A stretch of 64,000 bases of DNA. It comes from Diplodia intermedia. Its lineage: Eukaryota; Ascomycota; Dothideomycetes; Botryosphaeriales; Botryosphaeriaceae. This document shows, in pieces, positions 55,850-64,000 of this stretch. The stretch is from positions 124,001 through 188,000 of the forward strand of contig JAKEKT010000057.1 of NCBI GenBank assembly GCA_021495925.1, written 5' to 3'. The notes under the pieces were generated by a model. The model was not told where the DNA came from. It saw only the letters and a list, made by a program, of their open reading frames with translations, and searched no databases. The translations under genes were made by a program, and so were the position numbers. Position 1 is the first letter of the stretch. Each line of letters starts with the position of its first letter.

Positions 55850-56668
55850 CTATTTGCCCTTGGGGTACCAATACGGATACTCCTCCAGACCGTCAAACTG
55901 CCAGTATCGAGACCCCATCTCCCGACAGTGTTCGGCTCCCACAACGCAGTACGGCCGCAGCTCCCTATGCTCGTTGGGACTCTTGATCCGGAATGACTCG
56001 CCCTCCAACTCAGGCCTCCCGTAGCAAGTGTCCACGCCGCAGTTTTGCACCTCGTACTCGATGTATGGTGTTCGCACCCACAGACAGACAGTCTCGTCCG
56101 GCCCGCCAGTGCACTCATGCGAGACGCCTACCGACCAGCTCTTCGCGACCCCGAAGCCGGCGGTGATCCTGTGTGTACTGTCAGCATCGTGTCTGTCTCG
56201 ATTCTCCTATTCCAACTCGAGTACTTCATTTCCTACAACAAGGAGATGGAATAGGCAAAGTGCTCATACATACCATTCCAGCGGCGAGATGCCCGCGCTG
56301 AAGCTGATCTCGATGCTTTCCCCTTCTTGGTTGGCGATGGAGCATTCATTCTCCTGAGAACACTGCATGCTGTCCGTCACCTGCTCGTGGTAGACGACGT
56401 CACGGGGACTGCCGTCGCCGACCTTGCTGTTTAGCGGCAGTTAGCAAACTAGGTCTCGTTCCGTTTCTTCCTACCGTTCGATTCTTTATGGAGGGACCGT
56501 AGACGGTCATTGATCCACTTACCATGTAGTGTAGTGCTGATGGCAGTATTGTGACGGAAGTTGTCTTTTGGGATACGACACCTCAGTGCCCATAGTCCCG
56601 TTTTGCCCGCCAATAACCATAGCCGCAGCGGAGGTAGCAGAGACGATGATGCTGAGGATTTGAATCAT
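55850..56668 (-). CDS. Secreted cysteine-containing protein of unknown function (205 residues)
   Basis: Exons 56668-56523, 56426-56274 and 56168-55850 join in frame to 205 residues. The N-terminus MIQILSIIVSATSAAAMVIG is a likely signal peptide, and a Lys-Arg (YPKRQ) soon after could be a Kex2-type processing site. The body reads ISFSAGISPLEW joined across the second intron to ITAGFGVAKSWSVGV, then HECTGGPDETVCLWVRTPY and NCGVDTCYG. Ten Cys are spread over the three exons. The alternating hydrophobic/polar beta-rich pattern suggests a compact extracellular beta-fold. I do not recognise the family. A TATAAAAG element lies at about 56768-56775, roughly 105 bp upstream. Effector-like or antagonistic roles are possible but unproven. 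Confidence 0.75.
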
Positions 56669-58460
56669 GCTTACGAAGTCAGCTTCAAGCCCCAAGGCTC
56701 AAGATTGAATGATGATGTGATGAAGGTGGGCTCTGTGATAGAGTTAAGGTGAATCGTCTCCGCTCTCTTTTATAGACGTCGCCTCGATGCCGTCCCTATG
56801 CGAACCAACATGCTTCGCAGTCCTGGAAAATGCTTCCTCGGGGAAAAACTGTTGTGAATAGGTCAGCGCGTCGAGTCAGAGCGATCAAATTGCCTTCTGT
56901 AAAGTTTGACATCCAACTGAAGCTTGTTTGGCGGAGGTGTGGTGCTGTAAAACTGATGATCACGTTGATGAGTACCCTGATGGAGCATGTTGTTGGTTGA
57001 TGACGCTGCTCGATTTCTAAGAATGGCGTAGTTTTACAACACTGACATGGAAGAGGAGGTTTGTCTCATTTGAAAGGAAGTTTCCATCTACACCATAGCT
57101 CAGGTACAAGGAGCAGTGCTATGTTGTGCGCCGGCTTGAGCTTTCCCAACTCAACCTTTCTCAGGCATGAGCACATTGAGAGGCACTGATCCACCTCAGC
57201 ACGGGAAAAGGCTGATATCTCCTCTTAGCTTAACTGTATATTACCTTAGACCATCTTTGAGGAAAGGCGTGACGTCTTTCGGGGCTACCTTACGTTGTGT
57301 TTATGTGAGCCCCGGCATAATGCATCAACCAGGAAGATTTCTTATATGTATAAATAACAGACCTACCCTTTGGATGATAAGAAGGCTTCATTCACACAGG
57401 CTGTAGGATAGGCACTTGAAAAGCACGGCGGCTCCACGCTTGAATTAACTATATTGATGCAACGATAGTAATATTGTAACGCTACTTACTAGGGATATCC
57501 ATGTACGAGATGTTTATTTGTGTTGCTACTTTTTGTGGCGTGGCCCAGCGTACCGAGCAGATGTTCAGTTGTAATAATGATATTTTATAAAATCCGATTC
57601 TATTCGATACAGTATTGAAACTACTGGTTGAGCATGGCGCTGCAGAGCCGCCATCCGCCTCAATAGAATGGAGATCGTCCGAAGAATTTTCCAGGATGTT
57701 GGTTCCGACTCTTTCGAGGTGTTCCGGCAGTCGATCCCTGGGCCTCAGTAAGTATACGGAAGTTTTCCCCAAGTCCAACCTCAAAGTCGTTCCATCTTCT
57801 ACTTTTCCTGTACGTTTCGGAGTGGAGTTTTCCAAAGCCTTCAGCGTATTCGAGCAAATCGGGATTCTTTAAAAATATGGCGAATGCTCTTAAGCCTACT
57901 TATCACGAGAAACCTGACTCGCTTCACTATTCAAAAATCCAGTTTGCCAGCAACGGTCGTTAACTAAACTCAATCGGCTAATTTCAGCTCCGGGGCGGAG
58001 GATGAATCCATTCCTCTTTGTGGCTCGAAAAAAAGAACCATACACTTATGGCAAGCACCTTGCTTCGTAAACAGAGAATTGGAAGATCGCATGCAGCGGG
58101 AAATTTCACGAGCTCCACAGACTCACGTCATTGCCACCAATCGTGGTTTGCCTTCCCACAACAGAAGAAGGGCGCTCGAGCCCATACATACACCTCGAAT
58201 TGCCTCTGTTGATAGCTCCTCTGAACCAGCAACCGCCCCTTACTTACTTACATTTTGCTCACGCGTCCCACTATACAAAGGACCCCCGGCCGCCGAAAGG
58301 ATTGCAATTCAATCAATCCCACGACCTTTAGCATGATGCCTTTTCAAGCACATACACACACACAAATCTCACAGTCCCAGGAGCCGGAACCGGGGGTGTG
58401 GAGAGAAATTGGGAATAAAGAAAGCCGGTCACGAAAGCTTACCACACTGCAAGACCCCCC
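56669..58460. other. Intergenic region, comparatively AT-rich
   Basis: After the promoter of the secreted-protein gene the sequence is AT-rich with many stops. A short CA repeat is present near 58350-58362. Frames at 57482-57872 contain a LLVEHGAA piece that looks ankyrin-like but is too short to call. Confidence 0.45.
56768..56775 (-). promoter_or_regulatory. TATA box of the 205-residue secreted protein gene
   Basis: Reads CTATAAAAG on the minus strand, close to the canonical form and about 105 bp before the start codon. Confidence 0.55.
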
Positions 58461-58841
58461 TCATCTCCGGAACGGGCGGAGTCGTCGTCGTAGGAGCGCT
58501 CGAAGTCGATGTCCACACTTTGGCTGCTGTTCGTGGAGCATTCTCTGTTGGGCTTCCAGCATGAGGTGGACTGGGTCATGCTGTAGCGAACGGAAGCGCC
58601 GCGACGGTTGGGCGTGCTGTCGGTGGTGGGGGCGGAAGAAGAAGAAGATAGTAGGCTCCAGATTGGATCTCTGAGCAGAGGCATGGTTCGGCCAAACCGA
58701 AGGCGTGGGGAATAAAAGCGAGCAAGAGGGCGTGAGAGTAATGCATGGTCGAACGTCTTGGAAGTTGCGGTGGATGCGTTGGGAAGCAGTTAACTCAAAA
58801 TCGTCGATAGTTTCAACACCGTCCTTGATCCAAGCAGCCAT
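58461..58841 (-). other. Possible unresolved small multi-exon gene
   Basis: Starts with a plausible ATG at 58841 (MAAWIKDGVETIDDFELT), and a second protein-like stretch with balanced, acidic composition lies at about 58439-58600 (SVDIDFERSYDDDSARSGD, followed by a GTAAGC). The two are in different frames and no convincing donor/acceptor chain joins them. It could be a real small gene whose splicing I cannot resolve, or chance. Confidence 0.25.
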
Positions 58842-58962
58842 GGCGTCATAAACACATTTCCGTCCAACTCCCCAAAGACAAAGGAAAAACTTTTTGTCCC
58901 GCCCTCTACGCGCTCCTCACCCCTGTACATGCCCAATCCCCGGCAGCCAGCCAACCACCCAA

Positions 58963-59675
58963 TCACCCCCTCCCCACCCTCAACTCCACCACCTCCACCA
59001 CCCCCTTCTCCACCCAAACCCTCTCCACAGACCCAGCACCAGTACTACTGGCGGCGTTCTGCAGCAACAACCCAGCCACGACTGCCTGCCTCTCATCTCG
59101 CAGCAGCCGCCACACCTCGGCGCACCAGACCGGAAAGTATCCCCAGCTCCACGGATCGAAAACGTAGTCGAGCAGCGGGTCGAGCGTCGTCGTCATGATG
59201 GTCGGGATCTCGCGGATGACGAGTGGCAGCAGGAGGAGGGTGAGGATGTTGGTGTTGAAGAGGAGGGAGGTGGTGGTGGTTGAGGACCATGGCTGCCATG
59301 GTGGTTGGATTGTTGTTGGTTGTGAGAGCAGTGGGGTGGTGTTGTTGTTGGAGGAGGACAGGTTGGTGGCGGTGAGATAGTTGTTGGTGTTGTTGCCGTT
59401 GAGGCCGAAGGACACTTGGAAGGTCGATGGTATTGATGTTAATGATGATATTGTTGTCGCTTCTGTTGCTTCGGAGTAGAGGCACGACGTTGGGCATAAT
59501 GACGAGAGAGTTGGCGATAGTGCGCTGTGGTGGTGGTTAGCATGCACGTGACAGTCAGACGGGGATTACGCTTCGGGGAGCCGGGAGGGGATTTTAGGGT
59601 AAGGGACGACGAAGCACAAGTGGTCGCGGGTTTGGTTGGGGAGTGGAGCGGGGCAAACGGAAGTACGTACTCCAT
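58963..59675 (-). CDS. Small membrane-associated protein of unknown function
   Basis: Model of two exons: 59675-59671 (only 5 nt, ATGGA) and 59524-58963, 188 residues. The donor is GTACGT and the acceptor follows GCTAACCACCACCACAG, a good branch site and AG. Without this exon the frame has no ATG. The protein has an Asn/Thr/Ser-rich N-terminal half with possible N-glycosylation sites, a hydrophobic stretch LLFNTNILTLLLLPLVI, then DPLLDYVFDPWSWGYFPVWCAEVWRLLRDE, an aromatic-rich segment. No family recognised. The tiny first exon is inferred purely from splice signals and frame. Confidence 0.5.
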
Positions 59676-60182
59676 GGTTGGGGCAATTGAGACGAATTGA
59701 TTGGTCGGTTGTCGGTGCGGTCAAAGTTTTTCGCATCCAAGATATACAGTGTGCCAGTGAATGTGTGCCGGTTTGACGTGATTGCAGTTGGTGGTATTAA
59801 AGAAGGACAGCTCGGGTGGATTGCGGAGTGCGGGGAAGTGGGAGATGAAGAAGTGGAGACTCAAGGGAAGAGCGAGGCTGACGATGGTGATTAAGCGGGC
59901 TGGATGATTAATTATGTGCAGGAAACATTATAGGTACCATGGCTGAACTTAAATCATCGACAGCGGGAGCGGGCGGACCAGCGTTCGCGATCGAATAAGA
60001 TTTTGGCGTGCGCTTGGCAAATATACTTCTAGCAACTGGTGGGGCTCGCCGCAGTCTTCAGCGAGCATGTGTGGGGAACCGCGCCAATGGTTGAGTGGGA
60101 ATCGCGTTCTTTGCTCAACACGAGCATGAATGCGGCTGCCGGCTTTTCCGATTCCGCACCCGACGCTCCTCCTGAAGTCGAT
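59676..60182. other. Intergenic region
   Basis: Promoter of the small membrane protein (-) and 3' flank of the DsbA-like gene (-). No gene seen. Confidence 0.5.
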
Positions 60183-61123
60183 TCATGCGTTCTCCTTGAT
60201 AACACGCTGCAGCGCCTTGACGTATTCGTCAACCTCGCGAGCGCCCTCGAGCGTCACGTCGCGTCGGCGCCCCTCAATGACGATATAGGGGACGGCATCG
60301 ACGCCGTTCCCCTTTTGTTCCTGGATCAGCATCTTGACGTCCGCCAGGCCTTCGGATCCGTCGTCGATTACGGGTTTGGCCTCGGATTCCGCGATGCCTG
60401 CCTCTGTCGTCGCTCGGAGCAGCGTGTCGGCAGCGCTCGGATGCCGCTCGTTCTCGAAATACTGGCTGTACAGTGCTAAGAATGGAGTTAGCGAACCGAT
60501 CTGCGACTAGCCCCGAGTGCGGTCTTTTTCCGATTCGACCGCCGGACAAGGAATGCCGAACGCTTCGTGTTGTTGATGCGAGGAAACTCGGGTTGAGGGC
60601 CGAGCCGAGATGCTTACATTCCACAATCTTGTCGGCGACTTCTGGGCCGCGCTTTTCCTGGAAGTGTTGGATCACACGATGGGCGTCAATCGTGTTCGCC
60701 ACCGTGCCGCCAAATCTGGACGATGGACTTCACGTCAGGAATGCGGATCCCGAGCGTTCGAGAGCGACCATCTCACTTGAAGTTGATGCCAGCATCGGCA
60801 CCGTATGCCGCCATGAGCGTGGTGTACATGTTCATCTTCTCGTCACTGTCGCCGTAGCGCGACTTCTTGTACCACTCGTACTTGCCCTCGCCCTCTTTGC
60901 TGGCTTCGGGATACAGCTGATACGGCAAGTACTTGACAGTGAAGGTGGTCCCGCTGTCCTGGTGAGAGGCGCGCACCTGCTCGAGCGCGCGCTGCAGCCG
61001 GCGCCGGGCAAGGTAGGTCCTGTTCACGGGATAAGCGGTGGCCAGAGCATGGTGAAGCAGCAAGGGGGCTTACCATGGGCATATCGTGTCGAGCGTGAAG
61101 CTAATCGTCGAGTCGTACACCAT
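60183..61123 (-). CDS. DsbA/FrnE family thioredoxin-fold oxidoreductase
   Basis: Exons 61123-61074, 61019-60777, 60715-60618 and 60475-60183 encode 227 residues. The N-terminal strand ISFTLDTICPWTYLARRRL is the FrnE-type opening in which the active-site position reads C15-P-W-T, so only the first Cys of the classical CxxC is present, as in many FrnE/2-hydroxychromene-isomerase relatives. VKYLPYQLYPEASKEG carries the conserved F/Y-P region, NTIDAHRVIQHFQEKRG the helical insertion, and GVDAVPYIVIEGRR the cis-Pro loop that closes the thioredoxin fold. It is probably cytosolic and glutathione-linked rather than a disulfide generator; this is inferred from the missing Cys and lack of a signal peptide. 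Confidence 0.88.
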
Positions 61124-61575
61124 GGTGAGCAGTGAAAGCGGACCAAGAGGCTATAAGAAACACACGCAGCCGCAAGCGGAGTCGACGAGAGGTGTACCTG
61201 GCTGGTGCAACAAGCCGAGCGGGGCAGACTGTCTTCCTTGCCGCCGCTTACAGCTGAGCGCCTTACGTCATGCGGGGAAGAGCGGATTAAGCTTATCTTA
61301 TCTGGCCGATCGCCAGGGGATTCGATGCTGAATTGGGGGCGAAGATGGAAGACTTCCCTACAAGACGAAACGACGGGCTGGATGTGGTGTGTGAGCGGAC
61401 CGGCGACGGCCAGGCTCTACGTCACCCCGGTGTTCGGGTCTTATCTAAGGTTATCTTAGCGCTTTTCGTCCGAGACCGCTCGAGCAGCTGCCACCCTCAC
61501 CTCCAACACCACGCACCATCAACCATCCGCCCACCGACGTGGGGCTTTTGTCCCGATGACCATTCTACCCCCGCC
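61124..61575. promoter_or_regulatory. Divergent promoter with four GATA-type sites
   Basis: Between the DsbA-like (-) and F-box (+) genes. TTATCT (AGATAA on the minus strand) occurs at 61293-61298, 61298-61303, 61441-61446 and 61451-61456, as two close pairs. Paired GATA sites are favoured by fungal GATA factors. No gene lies inside. Confidence 0.4.
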
Positions 61576-63109
61576 ATGGGAGCCCTTGCCCAGCTCCCCG
61601 TTGAGATTCTGCGCCTCATCATCCAACACTGCGACCAACATTCGCAGAGCACCCTGAGCGCAACAACCCACCAACTCCATCGTCTCTGCGTGAGTCGGTC
61701 CATCTTCGCGCCGCTTTGTCCGACCACGCACTCACCGTCTGAGATTGCAGATTGAAGAGCTCTACCACACCGTGGACCTGAGCGTCCACAACTCCACCGA
61801 GCTCGCACATGTCGGCCCCGTCCATGCCATCGCCTGGCCGCACTCGCGTCTGTACTTCGAACTCCCCCTCGATTTCTCCTATCGTCCAAGGGTTCCGCTC
61901 GACGATGAGATATGGACTCGCCAGGAGCAGTTGATCCACACACTAAGAGGCCACCCTGACTATGCCCAACACGTCCGCTGCCTTCATTGGTCCGTACTCG
62001 ATCCTCCGCACCGCAGACGTAGCAACACTCGAGACGAAAGCAGCTCTGAAGACGATGGGCCGGAGCAGCCCACTCTGCAGGAGTCGAGGGATGACGAGAG
62101 CATGCGCCTGTTATTCGACAACATTGGCGATGACGCCGTCCTCTGGGACACTTTTCGCGCCTTCACCAAGGTCACCTCGATCGACATTGCATGGCTGAGG
62201 TCTTTGCGCGAGACCTGCCCTCCACCACCCCTGTTCACTAGTGCCACCTCTGTCCGCCTAGTCGGCCAAGCATCCACCCACTTCGTCGCCGCCATCCTGG
62301 AGAACATCAACCCGGAAAATCTCCTCTCCCTATCCACCATCAACCTCCAACAGTTCGCCGACCCCATTCCGCCCGTCCCCAACAACATGACCCTGCGCGA
62401 AATCGCCTCACACGTCAACCGCAACACCGACGCCGCCCCCGACCAACTCCTCAGCAGCACCTTCCCCGGCCCCATGCACAACCACCTCGGCCCACTAACC
62501 AACCGCTGCACCCGACTCGCACACCTCGAGATACGCACGTACGCGCCATGGGAGCACTGGGAGCTCCTCTCTCCCCTCGACGACGCCCGCTACGCCGAGT
62601 GGGCCGCCTTCATCCAATCGGTGCGGCCAACACTACGCTCCCTCGTCTTCGAGCAGCACCGCGCCGAGTCGTCGCGGATACGCCGCGCCAACCGCTCGCA
62701 CCCCTTCGGCCCGCGCGGGCGCCCCGCGCTGTGGACGCTGTTCGGCGCGCACATCCTGCCGGTTCTCACCGACGCAGACGCCGAGTGGCCGCGCCTCGAG
62801 AAGGTCGAGCTTGCCGGTTTCCACGAGGTTACGCGGTGCTTCGCGTGTCTCAATCCGCCCGACTTCGCGCAGTGGGAGGGCCCGCACTTGTCGTTTGAGG
62901 TGCTGGATGCGGGCCGCGCAGGCACGAATGATACGTGGGCGGTGAGGGAGACGCATGTCGCGCTGAACGAGGACGAGAGGAGGGGGTTGAAGGAGCGGTT
63001 GGGCGGCGGGGGCGTCGAGTTGTCGATTAGGGGCGGCTCGAGGAAGTTTGAGAATGCTTGTAGGACGGGCATCCCGGGGTTCTGGCCGAGGCGGCGGAGG
63101 GAGGGTTGA
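61576..63109 (+). CDS. F-box domain protein
   Basis: Predicted 490 residues from exons 61576-61689 and 61751-63109. The N-terminus MGALAQLPVEILRLIIQHCDQHS followed by LSATTHQLHRLC and IEELYHTVDLSV is an F-box, the Skp1-binding motif of SCF ubiquitin ligases, with the intron inside it. The remainder has leucine-rich spacing (TSIDIAWLRSLRE, LLSLSTINLQQF, RLAHLEIRTY, WPRLEKVELAGF), as in fungal F-box/LRR-like proteins. It ends in a basic tail. Substrate unknown. Confidence 0.82.
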
Positions 63110-63952
63110 GAGGTCTGATGAAGTCTTGTCGGTGAGACGGCATCTTTGGAATAGTCGATACCAAGACAACAGCGAACCAGTCGAAATCCCCAAACATCTC
63201 TCACTCAACAGGCCAAGGACCTCACTGCAACAGATAGACAGCCACTCGGCATCGGGTCACGCTTTCAAGGTACGGACTTACGGCATGAGAATTGCCAAAT
63301 AAAGAGGCATGACAGTCACAGACTGGATGGAGCATTGTTGAAAGGATTCTTGCCCAGTCATCTACCTATGGCGCCGTGAGAAGATTGGGGCCGTCCCAGC
63401 ACGCCGGCATTGCGATGGAGATTGGGACTAGCGTGAGGCATGCAATTGCCTATTTGGGAACAAGGATGTGCCGATCGGCAACCCCAACTTCCCACCACCA
63501 CCACGCTTTCCATCAATCACGAGAGTGCTGCAAAGTCGAGTCGCAAATTGGTTTCTGCTTGGCATAATGCCATGTCTCGGTGCCTCATCAGGCGCTCGGC
63601 TGTGGTTGCGAAACTGCCTTTTCCGGAAGCGGCGAAGGCGCTGAAACCCGAATCAGACATGCCGGGTTCCAACATCTTTCCTGTAAAACCCGATCCCAAC
63701 CTGCAAAACCGTCCCTTCTCCGTTTTGAAGCGCCCATGCCGGTCCGTGCTCCACCTGTGGATGGTAGACACGGCGAGAATTTCCCCCACAGCCTACGTGA
63801 GACTATTATGCCGCCGAGTCTGAATAATATCCTGACGGGGCTCACGGCCGTTTCTGCTGGTGAATGTGCGACACCTCGGCACTGCGGCAGCGGAATTGCA
63901 GACTCCTGGCCAGCGGGTATAGTATATATCAAGGCTGGATAGCCCGGAATCC
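63110..63952. other. Intergenic region at the right end
   Basis: No gene supported. A TATA-like GTATAGTATATATC lies at about 63917-63930, about 25-35 bp before the possible start codon at 63953. Confidence 0.5.
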
Positions 63953-64000
63953 ATGGCCAGCTCCATCATCAACAGCTTCCGCACGATCTTTAGTCTGTCT
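63953..64000 (+). CDS. Possible start of a further gene (3' partial)
   Basis: ATG followed by 15 open codons (MASSIINSFRTIFSL) to the window edge, preceded at a short distance by a TATA-like element. The stretch is too short for any family call. Confidence 0.3.
   Translation, partial: MASSIINSFRTIFSLS

Noticed and set aside
57482..57872. Ankyrin-like LLVEHGAA piece and antisense frames
   Set aside because: Only one short motif, no second repeat and no consistent exon structure.
1..64000. CRISPR arrays, insertion sequences, rRNA genes, bacterial operons
   Set aside because: No regularly spaced repeats, inverted terminal repeats with transposase, or rRNA-like sequence seen; gene structure is eukaryotic throughout.

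Overview
This is nuclear DNA of a filamentous ascomycete (Pezizomycotina). The evidence is short spliceosomal introns (43 to about 190 nt, mostly 45-65 nt) with GTAAGT/GTATGT-like donors and visible CTAAC branch points, two Zn2Cys6 transcription factors, a SAT4/Pth11-like seven-helix membrane protein, F-box proteins, a nimE-type cyclin B and small secreted cysteine-rich proteins. Dothideomycetes is a reasonable guess but cannot be settled by eye. Gene models were rebuilt by joining exons at GT-AG sites that keep reading frame and family motifs continuous. Nothing prokaryotic, viral or transposon-like was recognised.

Layout. 0-5.8 kb: a tannase/feruloyl esterase cut by the left edge, then a divergent pair of an NCS1 nucleobase-type permease (-) and a thymine-hydroxylase-like 2OG/Fe(II) oxygenase (+) sharing a promoter with three GATA sites. 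7.2-9.0 kb: an MFS hexose transporter (-). 9.0-14.3 kb: a long, partly GC-rich stretch with no gene I can support. 14.3-19.5 kb: a ketopantoate-reductase-like protein, a PhyH-family dioxygenase and a secreted histidine-phosphatase relative with an altered active-site motif, all +. 20.2-24.7 kb: a small unknown protein (-), SurE nucleotidase (-) and an SDR resembling naphthol reductases (+). 26.2-35.9 kb: a Zn2Cys6 regulator, an RRM-like nuclear protein, an F-box-like protein, a rhodopsin-like membrane protein (all +) and a four-finger C2H2-like protein (-).

37.3-39.3 kb: a tandem pair of paralogous 10-cysteine secreted proteins (-). 39.3-46.5 kb: housekeeping genes, namely a Yap1-binding/glomulin-like protein (-), LSM3 (+) and cyclin B (-). 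46.5-49.8 kb: a second GC-rich gene-free stretch. 49.8-55.4 kb: a regulator with a PB1/ubiquitin-like N-terminus and a C-terminal zinc cluster, then a proline-rich transglutaminase-like protein (both +). 55.8-59.7 kb: a secreted 205-residue unknown (-), a poorly resolved interval and a small membrane protein (-). 60.2-63.1 kb: a DsbA/FrnE-like protein (-) diverging from an F-box-type protein (+). The right edge may hold the start of one more gene.

The genes do not form one pathway or a biosynthetic cluster; no backbone enzyme is present. The best leads are the duplicated 10-cysteine secreted pair with matching promoters and leader introns, the permease/dioxygenase divergent pair, the altered histidine phosphatase, the PB1-like plus terminal zinc-cluster protein, and recurrent very short exons (5, 12, 12 and 19 nt) that an automatic annotation would probably miss.
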